Source: Tachypleus tridentatus (Eukaryota > Arthropoda > Merostomata > Xiphosura > Limulidae). Taken from it: DNA of 64,000 nt. The notes under the pieces were generated by a model that had not been told where the DNA came from, searched no databases, and worked only from the letters and a program-made list of their open reading frames with translations. Positions 34,166 to 47,600 of this stretch are shown here, piece after piece; the stretch's first letter is position 1; the number at the start of each line of letters is the position of its first letter. A program made the position numbers and the translations under genes. The stretch spans positions 36,383,771 to 36,447,770 of the forward strand of contig NW_027467782.1 of assembly GCF_004210375.1 (NCBI RefSeq). Direction: 5' to 3'.

Positions 34166-34376
34166 AGTTCTAATTTACCGGACAAAATTATATATGGATG
34201 ATTTACGTTGAAAAACGTAAAGTAGAGAAATCACATTCATTGTATAGAGCTTGTTATAGAAACAAGTGTTCGCGATTTTACTTAAATTTTTTACCAGTTT
34301 CTATGCAGCTTTGGGAAGCATACAAGTAACAAATATAAAATGAAAAATGTAATCGCTACTAGTAAATATTTCACAA

Positions 34377-34639
34377 GTGTGTTAAGGCGTTCGACTCGTA
34401 ATCCGAGGGTCGCGGGTTCGAATCCCGGTCGCATTAAACATGCTCGCCCTTTCAACCGTGGGGACGTTATAATGTGACGATCAATCCCACTATTCGTTGG
34501 TAAAAGAGTAGCCCAAGAGTTGGCGGTGAGTGGCTTTGACTAGCTGCCTTCCCTCTAGTCTTACACTGCTCAATTAGAGACGGCTAGCGCAGATAGCCCT
34601 TGTGTAGCTTTGCGCGAAATAAAAAAAACACAACAAAAT
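34377..34639 (+). mobile_element. tRNA-derived SINE, family A, 5'-truncated at insertion
   Basis: Begins inside the head (GTGTTAAGGCGTTCGACTCG), then a normal body and a tail with AAAAAAAACACAACAAAA. Perfect 12-bp target-site duplication AATATTTCACAA at 34365-34376 and 34640-34651. The truncation therefore happened during insertion, as expected for target-primed reverse transcription. Confidence 0.93.
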
Positions 34640-34651
34640 AATATTTCACAA

Positions 34652-36910
34652 TCGGTATTAGAAGATTTCAAGCAACAAAACAGTGAATATTGTACGAATG
34701 AAATACATTTGTTATAATAAACGAATTATTTAGTGTAACATTATCGGTAAGCGTCTGTAACATTGTTGGTCCATATCCAGCTGAAAAGATATAAGATTAT
34801 ATCTAAACGGTGGGGAAAACTTATGGTTATGACTTCGAAATACACTTATCACTATACCCCAACTCATAGCCGATAAGATAAAGGATAGTTAATTTATATT
34901 CCAGGATTTGTTTATAACGATAGTATCAAGTTGTGCTTTTGTTGATTCTGTTAATTAATTAAACAAGTGAATTTTATTAATCAGCAGTAAACATCTAAAA
35001 TATATATATATATATATATACTGCAGCGAAGTTGATGTTCGAAAATATATACGAAACATTGAATGTTAATAAGAAAGCATTATGAAAACTACATATAACG
35101 TTACAGTGAATGGAATCAACACTTAAATAGCCTAATTTAGGCTTAATATCTTATTGATTACCATAGATATTTTAAACTAATAATGAGGCAGATTTTAATG
35201 GAATATCCTCATTTATTATCCAATTAGGTTTAACTTTATTAAATAAAGAGGACATAATATGTAAACCTCTGCATATAATAAAATAAACACTTGCCTCAGG
35301 CCAGTAGGACAGTTTACATAAAATTTAAATAAAACTTCTCTATATAGAAATTCTGCTTAGCTTTATTCGTATTACACTATCCTACAGGTCAAAATATAGC
35401 AGACAGTATTCAAACATTGACACCTTCAAGCGACTGTCGACCCTCTCGGCTGAATCGAAGCGGAAGAACCACTGTTTAGGCCCGGGTTACAAACTAAGGC
35501 TCATTCTGAAACACTAATAGAACCTTTTAAGATGGTTTTTGAATATGGTTCAGCAACTCCAATATATTACACTTTTTCTCTAATTATCCTGAAAGTACAC
35601 TTTCTAGCACAAAGTGCACGTTCCATTCAGTTCAGTTTTCCACAAGAAATAGCTTCCATAAAAACCGAATCTATAATAAATTTTACTCAAACATAGGCCA
35701 TTGGTTAAAGTTCACACTAATACATTATTGATCCTAATGATTCACATTGAGAACCTTAATGTATTATTATAGCTTTCATTTCTAACTCTCAAATTATCCA
35801 TTTTATTTGAAACCTATCATTATGGGCGGCGGTTCACGAACTGAGTAAGGAGTTGAGTCATTATTGTTCTAGGTGAACCAGGGATATCAGTGACATAAGC
35901 TGACAATTTGATGTTTATCTTCTTGTGTGTGTTATCCTGATGCTATTGTGGACCCGTAAACAACAAGGACATGGACATATAAAGAACTTTAAGTGAAATT
36001 TAATATACCTTAACAATTAAGATATGATGTCTTACTGCTATTGTTAGAAACATTTAGAAGCAGACGTGTCTTTTGTGATATCATGATTCAAACAACCAAA
36101 ATAACCTTGACCCAGTTTAGTATTCCTCACCCATTGCACGTGCTTTCAAAGCTCAATAAAATGGAAACAAGTGTCGAAAACTCTGAGTAACAAAACCCTG
36201 ACAAAATAACGGGTTACAAAATCACACACGTAGAGAAAACGAGACATTATTTAGAGTGATGTAACATTTCTTAAAATTACAGCGATACTTACAGAAAGTA
36301 AAAGGGGCATAGTTTACTTATTTAAGCAGAATACGTAGGGTTTAGGCGTGAGTATCCAGGAGTATCCACAGACTTTACTTAACGTGTTCTAAAAAACAAA
36401 TGACCTCAGAAAAGTAACTGCCATAAGGACACCCGTGGCGTACTATTCATCAACCTAATCTGTACACTCATACACTTCGTTTCAACTTCGTAAAGCGGAA
36501 ATTTCGAAAATTCTCTCAACACTACGTAAAGTTATGTGCTTTAATTCTGGTCGATCATTTCAAAATTAGAGAAAACATACAATGAGCAGAACTCGCCGCC
36601 AACGCTTGGGTTACTCTAATGAAGTAATGGGCAAAATGCTTGTAGTGTAATACGCTAACCGTTAGGTCATTTTTATCGCAGTCAATGCCTGCTTAAAGTT
36701 CTACTAAATTCTACTGTCGTTCATTTGACTGTTGATAGAAGACTGCCAGTGCATTTTTACTGCCAACAAAGACTTACCATAATAATCATTCCATTTTAAG
36801 GGTTGTGGTGAATATTGATATGATATTATCGGAATATTATGAAAGCAACTATTATCTTGTCAAAAACCTTGAACAAGAAAATTGCATCATGAAATTGATA
36901 CCCTTACAAA
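34652..36910. other. Long stretch without a recognised gene
   Basis: Contains an (AT)n microsatellite at about 35000-35020 and a GC-richer patch near 35430-35500 without an open frame. A family A-like fragment is possible at 36585-36625 (CTCGCCGCCAACGCTTGGG). No exon supported. Confidence 0.5.
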
Positions 36911-37532
36911 CGTAAATAATAATAGTGTACGTAAAGAATAATATTGCACGTAAGTAATAATAGTGTACGTAAAGAATAATAGTGCACGTAAGTAATAATA
37001 GTGTACGTAAAGAATAATAGTGCACGTAAGTAATAATAGTGTACGTAAAGAATAATAGTGCACGTAAGTAATAATAGTGTACGTAAATAACAATAGTTTA
37101 CATAAATAATAATAGTGTGCATAAAGAACAATAGTTTACGTAAATAATAATAAGGTACGTAAGTAATAATAGTTCACGTAAATAATAATAGTGTACGTAA
37201 ATAACAATGGGGTACGTAAATAGCAATGGTATACGTAAATAATAATAGTGTACGTTAGTGATAAGTGTACGTAAATAAGAAGAGTGTACGTAAATAATAA
37301 TAGTGTACGTAAATAATAATAGTGTACGTAAATAATAATAGTTTACGTAAATAATAATAGTATACGTAAATAATAAGTGTACGTGAAAAACAACAGTGTA
37401 CGTAAATAATAATGGTGTACGTAAATAATAAATGCACGTAAATAATAATAGTGTACTTAAATAATAATAGTTCACGTAAATAATAATAGTGTATGCAAAT
37501 AACAATGGTGTACGTAAATAATAATAGTGTAC
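36911..37532. repeat. Minisatellite, 19-bp unit, about 33 copies, partly dimeric
   Basis: Unit GTGTACGTAAATAATAATA. Between about 36945 and 37085 two versions alternate (GTGTACGTAAAGAATAATA and GTGCACGTAAGTAATAATA), making a 38-bp dimer. To the right the units are single and more variable. Confidence 0.95.
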
Positions 37533-37764
37533 TTACTTGTTATAGGTCGATACACTTGTTTTACCAACAGTATTACTCAGTTACTTTATTTGTTCAATTA
37601 TATAAACTTGTTCGTTGTACAAGAAAGTGTTTTGTTTTCAGAACATAATTATTTGCACCGGCAGTCATTTATTATGATACAAAAATATCGTGACACCTGT
37701 TACACATGTTGGTCCAGGTAGAGGTTGTAATCTTAGTTTATCTTGCATTGTTGGAAGGTGAACG
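37533..37764. other. Unassigned DNA
   Basis: Nothing recognised; the ORF at 37527-37721 overlaps the array edge and is unsupported. Confidence 0.4.
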
Positions 37765-37890
37765 TAAAAGAAGAAAACACAGCTGTAGGTCTATGGGCTT
37801 ATAACGTTAAAATCGGGTTTGATACCCGTGCTGAGAATAACGTTGTGAAGCTTTGTGCTCAGCTTCAAACAAACAAATTAAAGAAAAATA
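37765..37890 (+). mobile_element. tRNA-derived SINE, family C
   Basis: AACACAGCTGTAGGTCTATG, AATCGGGTTTGATACCCGTG, then GTGAAGCTTTGTGCTCAGCT and the tail CAAACAAACAAATTAAAG. One base is missing in box B. Confidence 0.7.
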
Positions 37891-38645
37891 GATAATTGTG
37901 ACTTGTAACTTTCTAAAGGTTCCGGAGATGAAATCGATTGCATAAACTTGAGAAATTAGATAATTTTGGTGGCTTGTTTTTTAGGTAAGAGCAGAGCTAT
38001 AAAAGCGAATATTTGCAGTTGTCCACTACTTGTATTGATACTGACAATCTAGTATTTCAAGCCTGTAAACATACTGTCCTTTGAATAATTTAATAATATT
38101 TTTAATGCTAATTTCTACAACCTAAAATGATAATTTCAGACCTTACTTGACTGTATTATCACCTTATAACTGATGGCTTTTATGAAGTGAAACTATTGAT
38201 ACCATATGACAAACCTGTTTATGAATTGAAATAAACTATAAATTGTATTATGTTTCACGTAGTTTTATGAGATATGGACATTTAAATTTTCTTAAAATTA
38301 AATATGTCGCTCCAACTTTTGGTTAAAGACAAGATATATAATCCTTATTAAAACTTACTAAGAAATTGATTATTCAAATAAAACTACTATATTAAAACGA
38401 AGTTTTGAAACTTTCTTAACTTTAACAGTTTATTTCAAGGTTGATTTACATATAATATAATTTTCTTAAGAATTATTCCGTCCACAACTTTTACAGCACA
38501 ATAATAATTTCTTAATAATGAAAAAAACTTTCGATTTATTTACTAAGTTCAATACTTGTTTCTATTATGGCAATTGGCTAACATAAATATGCCATTTAAA
38601 TCTTATATAGTTGACTACAACAAAGTTATATTTTATGATTATGGC
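37891..38645. other. Unassigned AT-rich DNA before the 38-bp satellite
   Basis: No gene recognised. The ORF at 38556-38741 straddles the first satellite units and is an artefact. Confidence 0.45.
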
Positions 38646-38649
38646 AATA

Positions 38650-41600
38650 ACTGTGATCAAATTGATGGAAGGATCAAACTATGTGATAAAATTGATGAAA
38701 TGAGTGTCTGGTCAAACAATGTGATCAAATTGATAAAATAAGTGTCTGATCAAACTATGTTATCAAATTGATAGAATGTGTGTCTGATCAAACTATGTGA
38801 TCGATTTGATGAAATGAGTGTTTGATCAAACGATGTGATCGAGTTGACGGAATGTGTGTCAAATCACTCTATGTGATCAAATTGATGGAATGTGTGTCTG
38901 ATCAAACTAGGTGTTCAAATTGATGGAAAGAGTGTCTGATCAAACTATGTGATCGAATTGATAAAATGAGTGTCTGATCAAACTATGTGATCAAATTGAT
39001 GGAATGAGTGTCTGATCAAAGTATTTGATGAAATTGATGGATTTAGTGTCTGATCAAACTATGTGATCAAATTGATGGAATGTGTGTGTGAACAAACTAT
39101 CTGATCAAATTGATGGAATGTGTGTGTGATCAAACCATATGATCAAATTGATGGAATGTGTCTCTCATCAAACTATGTGATCAAATTGATGTAATGAGTG
39201 CCTGATAAAACTATGTGATCAAATTGATGAAATGAGTGTCTGGTCAAACAATGTGATCAAATTGATAAAATAAGTGTCTGATCAAACTATGTTATCAAAT
39301 TGATGGAATGTGTGTCTGATCAAACTATGTGATCGAATTCATGGAATGAGTGCTGATCAAACTATGTGATCGATTTGATGAAATGAGTGTTTGATCAAAC
39401 GATGTGATCGAGTTGACGGAATGTGTGTCTAATCACTCTATGTGATCAAATTGATGGAATGTGTGTCTGATCAAACTAGGTGATCAAATTGATGGAATGA
39501 GTGTCTGATCAAACTATGTGATCAAATTGATGGAATGTGTGTGATCAAACCATGTGATCAAATTGACGGAATGAGTGTCTGATCAAACTATGTGATCAAA
39601 TTAATGGAATGAGTGTCTGATCAAACTATGTGATCGAATTGATAAAATGAGTCTCTGATCAAACTATGTGATCGAATTGATGGAATGAGTGTCTGATCAA
39701 ACTATGTAATCGAATTGAAGGAATACGTGTCTGATCAAACGATGTGATCGAAATGACGGAATGAATGTTTGATCAAACTATGTGGTCAAATTGATGGAAT
39801 GAGTGTCTGATCAAACTATGTTATCAAATTCATGGAATAGGTGTCTGATCAAACCATGTGATCAAATTGATGTAATGGGTGTCTGATCAAACCATGTGAT
39901 CAAATTGATGGAATGTGTCTCTCATCAAACCATGTGATCAAACTGATGTAATGAGTGTCTGATAAAACTATGTGATAAAATTGATGAAATGAGTGTCTGG
40001 TCAAACCATGTGATCAAATTGATAAAATAAGTGTCTGATCAAACTATGTGATCAAATTGATGGAGTGTGTGTCTGAACAAACGATGCGATAAATTGATGG
40101 AATGAGCATCTGATCAAACTATGTGATCAAATTGATGGAATGAGTGTCTCATCAAACAATGTGATCAAATTGATATAATGAGTGTCTGATCAAACTATGT
40201 TATCAAATTGATGGAATGTGTTTCTGATCAAACTATGTGATCGAATTGATGGAATGAGTGTGTGATCAAACTGTGTGATCGAATTGATGGAATGAGCGTC
40301 TGATCAAACTATGTGATCGATTTGATGAAATGAGCGTTTGATCAAACGATGTGATCGAGTTGATGGAATGTGTGTCTAATCAAAGTATGTGATCAAATTG
40401 ATGGAATGTGTGTCTGATCAAACTAGGTTATCAAATTGATGGAATGAGTGTCTGATCAAACTATGTGATCGAATTGATAAAACGAGTGTCTAATCAAACT
40501 ATGTGATCAAATTGATGGAATGGGTGTATGATCAATCTATGTGATCGAATTGATGGAATACGTGTCTGATCAAACTATGTGATCGAAATGACGGAATGAA
40601 TGTTTGATCAAACTATGTGATCAAACTGATGGAATGAATGTCTGATGAAACTATGTGATCAAATTAATGGAATGAGTGTGTGATCAAAGTATATGATCGA
40701 ATTAATGGAATGAGTGTCTCATCAAACTATGTAATCGAATTGATGGAATACGAGTCTCATCAAACTATGTGATCGAAATGACGGAATGTGTGTGTGATCA
40801 AACTATGTGATCAAATTGGTGGAATGAGTGTATGATCAAACTATGTGATCGAGTTGATGGAATGTGTGTCTAATCAAACTATGTGATCAAATTGATGGAA
40901 TGAGTGTTTGGTCAAACAATGTGATCAAATTGATAAAATAAGTGTCTGATCAAACTATGTTATCAAATTGATAAAATGAGTGTCTGATCAAAGTATGTGA
41001 TCAAATTGATGGAATGCGTGTATGATCAAACTAGGTGATCAAACTGATGGAATGAGTGTCTGATCAAACTATCTGATCAAATTAATGGAGTGAGTGTCTG
41101 ATCAAACTATATGATCGGATTGATGGAATGAGTGTCTGATCAAACAATGTGATCGAATTGATGGAGTGTGTGTCTAATTAAACTATGTGATCAAATTGAT
41201 GGAATGAGTGTCTGGTCAAACAATGTGATCAAATTGATAAATAAGTGTCTGATCAAACTATGTTATCAAATTGATGGAATGAGTGTCTGATCAAACAATG
41301 TGATCGAGTTGATGGAGTGTGTGTCTAATCAAACTAGGTGATCGAATTTATGGAATGAGTGTCTGGTCAAGCAATGGGATAAAATTGATAAAATTATAGT
41401 CTGATCAAAGTATGTGATCAAATTGATGGTGTGTGTGTCTGATCAAACTATGTGATTAAATTGACGGAATGTGTGTGTGATCAAACTATGTGATCAAATT
41501 GATGGAAAGTGTGTGTGATCAAACTATGTGATCAAATTGATGGAATGTGTGTGTGATCAAACTATGTGATCAAATTGATGGAATGAGTGTCTCAACAAGC

Positions 41601-44600
41601 TATGTGATCAAATTGATGGAATGAGTGACTGATCAAATATGTGATCGAATTGATGAAATGAGTGTCTGATCAAAGTATGTGATCAAATTGATGGAATGAG
41701 TGTCTGATCAAACTATGTGATCAAATTGATGGAATTCGTGTCTGATCAAACAATGTGATCAAATTGATAAAATGAGTGTCTGATCAAACTATGTGATCAA
41801 ATTGATGGAATGTGTGTCTGATCAAACTATGTGATCAAATTGATGGAATCAAATTGATGGAATGAGTGTCTGATCAAACTATGTGATCAAATTGATGGAA
41901 TGAGTGTCTGATCAAACTATGTGATCAAATTGATGGAATGTGTGTCTGATCAAACTATGTGATCAAATTGATGGAATGAGTGTCTGATCAAACTATGTGA
42001 TCAAATTGATGGAATGAGTGTGTCTGGTCAAACCATGTGATCAAATTAATGGAATGAGTGTCTGATCAAACAATGTGTTCGAAATGATGGAAAGAATGTA
42101 TATTCAGACTATGTGATAGAACAGATGGAGTTTGTGTCTGATCAAATTAGGTGATCAAATTGATGGAATGAGTTTCTGACTCAAATTATGTGATCAAATT
42201 AATGAAATGAGTGTCTGATCAAACTGTGTGATCGATTTGATGGAATGAGTGTCTGATCAAAGTATGTGATCCAATTGATGGTGTGTGTGTCTTATCAAAC
42301 TATGTGATTAAATTCATTCAATATGTGAGTGATCAAACTATGTGATCAAATTGATGGAATGAGTGTCTGATCAAACTATGTGATAAAATAAATGGTATGA
42401 TAGTCTGATCAAACTATGTAATCGAATTGATGGAATCAGTGTCTAATTAAACAATGTGATTCAAAAAATGTTATGAATGATGGATCAAACAATGTGATCA
42501 AATTGATGGAATGAGTGTCTGATCAAACAATGTGATCGAATTGATAAAATGAGTGTCTGATCAAACTATGTGATCAAATTGATGGAATGAGTGTCTGATC
42601 AAATTATGTGATCGAATTGATGGAATGAGTGTCTGATCAAATTATGTGATCGAATTGATGAAATGAGTGTCTGATCAAACTATGTGATCGAGTTGATGGA
42701 ATGTGTGTCTGATCAAACTATGTGATCAAATTGATGAAATGAGTGTCTGATCAAACTATGTGATCGATTTGATGAAATGAGTGTTTGATCAAACGATGTG
42801 ATCGAGTTGATGGAATGTGTGTCTGATCAAACTATGTGATCAAATTGATGGAATGAGTGTCTGATCAAACTATGTGATCAAATTGATGGAATGTGTGTCT
42901 GATCAAACTATGTGATCAAATTGATGGAATGAGTGTCTGATCAAACTATGTGATCAAATTGATGGAATGAGTGTCTGATCAAACTATGTGATCGAATTGA
43001 TAAAATGAGTGTCTGATCAAACTATGTGATCGAATTGATGGAATGAGTGTCTGATCAAACTATGTGATCGAATTGATGGAATGTGTGTCTGATCGAATTG
43101 ATGGAATGAGTGTCTGATCAAACTATGTGATCAAATTGATGGAATGAGTGTCTGATCAAACTATGTGATCAAATTGATGGAATGTGTGTGTCTGATCAAA
43201 CTATGTGATCAAATTGATAAAATGAGTGTCTGATCAAAATATGTGATCAAATTGATGGTGTGTGTGGCTGATCAAACTATGTGATCAAATTGATGGAATG
43301 TGTGTGTGATCAAACTATGTGATCAAATTAATGGAATGAAAGTCTGATCAAACAATATGATCGAATTGATGGAATGAGTGTCTGATCAAACTATGTGATC
43401 GAATTGATGGAATACGTGTCTGATCAAACAATGTGATAAAATTGATGAAATGAGTGTCTGATCAAACTATGTGATCAAATTGATGGAATGAGTGTCTGAT
43501 CAAACTATGTGATCAAATTGATGGAATAAGTGTCTGATCAAACTATGTGATCAAATTGATGGAATGTGTGTCTGATCAAACTATGTGATCAAATTGATGG
43601 AATGTGTGTCTGATCAAACTATGTGATCAAATTGATGGAATGTGTGTCTGATCAAACTATGTGATCAAATTGATGGAATGTGTGTCTGATCAAACTATGT
43701 GATCAAATTGATGGAATGAGTGTCTGATCAAACTATGTGATCAAATTGATAAAATGAGTGTCTGATCAAACTATGTGATCAAATTGATGGAATGAGTGTC
43801 TGATCAAACTATGTGATCAAATTGATGGAATGTGTGTCTGATCAAACTATGTGATCAAATTGATGGAATGAGTGTCTGATCAAACTATGTGATCAAATTG
43901 ATGAAATGAGTGTCTGATCAAACTATGTGATCAAATTGATGAGTGTCTGATCAAAATTGATGGAATGAGTGTCTGATCAAACTATGTGATCAAATTGATG
44001 GAATGAGTGTCTGATCAAACTATGTGATCAAATTGATGGAATGAGTGTCTGATCAAACTATGTGATCAAATTGATGGAAATGAGTGTCTGATCAAACTAT
44101 GTGATCAAATTGATGGAATGATGGAATTGTCTGATCAAACTATGTGATCAAATTGATGGAATGAGTGTCTGATCAAACTATGTGATCAAATTGATGGAAT
44201 GTGTGTCTGATCAAACTATGTGATCAAATTGATGGAATGTGTGTCTGATCAAACTATGTGATCAAATTGATGGAATGTGTGTCTGATCAAACTATGTGAT
44301 CAAATTGATGGAATGAGTGTCTGATCAAACTATGTGATCAAATTGATGAAATGAGTGTCTGATCAAACTATGTGATCAAATTGATGGAATGAGTGTCTGA
44401 TCAAACTATGTGATCAAATTGATGGAATGAGTGTCTGATCAAACTATGTGATCAAATTGATGGAATGTGTGTCTGATCAAACTATGTGATCAAATTGATG
44501 GAATGAGTGTCTGATCAAACTATGTGATCAAATTGATGGAATGAGTGTCTGATCAAACTATGTGATCAAATTGATGGAATGAGTGTCTGATCAAACTATG

Positions 44601-47600
44601 TGATCAAATTGATGGAATGAGTGTCTGATCAAACTATGTGATCAAATTGATGGAATGAGTGTCTGATCAAACTATGTGATCGAAAAATGATGTCTGATCA
44701 AATGAGTGTCTGATCAAACTATGTGATCAAATTGATGGAATGAGTGTCTGATCAAACTATGTGATCAAATTGATGGAATGAGTGTCTGATCAAACTATGT
44801 GATCAAATTGATGGAATGAGTGTCTGATCAAACTATGTGATCAAATTGATGGAATGAGTGTCTGATCAAACTATGTGATCAAATTGATGGAATGTATGTG
44901 TGTCTGATCAAACTATGTGATCAAATTGATAAAATGAGTGTCTGATCAAACTATGTGATCAAATTGATGGAATGAGTGTCTGATCAAACTATGTGATCAA
45001 ATTGATGGAATGAGTGTCTGATCAAACTATGTGATCAAATTGATGGAATGAGTGTCTGATCAAACTATGTGATCAAATTGATGGAATGTGTGTCTGATCA
45101 AACTATGTGATCAAATTGATGGAATATGTGTCTGATCAAACTATGTGATCAAATTGATGGAATGAGTGTCTGATCAAACTATGTGATCAAATTGATGGAA
45201 TGAGTGTCTGATCAAACTATGTGATCAAATTGATGGAATAGTGTCTGATCAAACAATGTGATCAAATTGAATGAGTGTCTGATCAAACTATGTGATCAAA
45301 TTGATGGAATGAGTGTCTGATCAAACTATGTGATCAAATTGATGGAATGTGTGTCTGATCAAACTATGTGATCAAATTGATGGAATGAGTGTCTGATCAA
45401 ACTATGTGATCAAATTGATGGAATGAGTGTCTGATCAAACTATGTGATCAAATTGATGGAATGAGTGTCTGATCAAACTATGTGATCAAATTGATGGAAT
45501 GAGTGTCTGATCAAACTATGTGATCAAAATGGAATGAGTGTCTGATCAAACTATGTGATCAAATTGATGGAATGAGTGTCTGATCAAACTATGTGATCAA
45601 ATTGATGGAATGAGTGTCTGATCAAACTATGTGATCAAATTGATGGAATGAGTGTCTGATCAAACTATGTGATCAAATTGATGGAATGAGTGTCTGATCA
45701 AACTATGTGATCAAATTGATGGAATGAGTGTCTGATCAAACTATGTGATCAAATTGATGGAATGAGTGTCTGATCAAACTATGTGATCAAATTGATGGAA
45801 TGTGTGTCTGATCAAACTATGTGATCAAATTGATGGAATGAGTGTCTGATCAAACTATGTGATCAAATTGATGGAATGAGTGTCTGATCAAACTATGTGA
45901 TCAAATTGATGGAATGAGTGTCTGATCAAACTATGTGATCAAATTGATAAAATGAGTGTCTGATCAAACTATGTGATCAAATTGATGGAATGAGTGTCTG
46001 ATCAAACTATGTGATCAAATTGATGGAATGAGTGTCTGATCAAACTATGTGATCAAATTGATGGAATGAGTGTCTGATCAAACTATGTGATCAAATTGAT
46101 GGAATGAGTGTCTGATCAAACTATGTGATCAAATTGATGGAATGAGTGTCTGATCAAACTATGTGATCAAATTGATGGAATGTGTGTCTGATCAAACTAT
46201 GTGATCAAATTGATGGAATGAGTGTCTGATCAAACTATGTGATCAAATTGATGGAATGAGTGTCTGATCAAACTATGTGATCAAATTGATGGAATGAGTG
46301 TCTGATCAAACTATGTGATCGAATTGATGGAATGAGTGTCTGATCAAACTATGTGATCAAATTGATGGAATGAGTGTCTGATCAAACTATGTGATCAAAT
46401 TGATGGAATGAGTGTCTGATCAAACTATGTGATCAAATTGATGGAATGAGTGTCTGATCAAACTATGTGATCAAATTGATGGAATGTGTGTGATCAAATT
46501 ATGTGATTAAATTGATGGAATATGTGTCTGATCAAACTATGTGATCAAATTGATGGAATGAGTGTCTGATCAAACTATGTGATCAAATTGATGGAATGAG
46601 TGTCTGATCAAACTATGTGATCAAATTGATGGAATGTGTGTCTGATCAAACTATGTGATCAAATTGATGGAATGAGTGTCTGATCAAACTATGTGATCAA
46701 ATTGATGGAATGAGTGTCTGATCAAACTATGTGATCAAATTGATGGAAATGTGTGTCTGATCAAACTGTGTGATCAAATTGATGGAATGTGTGTCTGATC
46801 AAACTATGTGATCAAATTGATGGAATGTGTGTCTGATCAAACTATGTGATCAAATTGATGGAATGAGTGTCTGATCAAACTATGTGATCAAATTGATGGA
46901 ATGAGTGTCTGATCAAACTATGTGATCAAATTGATGGAATGAGTGTCTGATCAAACTATGTGATCAAATTGATGGAATGAGTGTCTGATCAAACTATGTG
47001 ATCAAATTGATGGAATGAGTGTCTGATCAAACTATGTGATCAAATTGATGGAATGAGTGTCTGATCAAACTATGTGATCAAATTGATGGAATGAGTGTCT
47101 GATCAAACTATGTGATCAAATTGATGGAATGAGTGTCTGATCAAACTATGTGATCAAATTGATGGAATGAGTGTCTGATCAAACTATGTGATCAAATTGA
47201 TGGAATGAGTGTCTGATCAAACTATGTGATGAAATTGATGGAATGAGTGTCTGATCAAACTATGTGATCAAATTGATGGAATGTGTGTCTGATCAAACTA
47301 TGTGATCAAATTGATGGAATGAGTGTCTGATCAAACTATGTGATCAAATTGATGGAATGAGTGTCTGATCAAACTATGTGATCAAATTGATAAAATGAGT
47401 GTCTGATCAAACTATGTGATCGAATTGATGGAATGAGTGTCTGATCAAACTATGTGATCAAATTATGGAATGAATGTCTGATCAAACTATGTGATCAAAT
47501 TGATGGAATGTGTGTCTGATCAAACTATGTGATCAAATTGATGGAATGAATGTCTGATCAAACTATGTGATCAAATTGATGGAATGTGTGTCTGATCAAA

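Noticed and set aside
36887-37505. ORFs of 60-135 codons with repeated YYYLRTLLLF-like peptides
   Set aside because: Translations of the 19-bp minisatellite.
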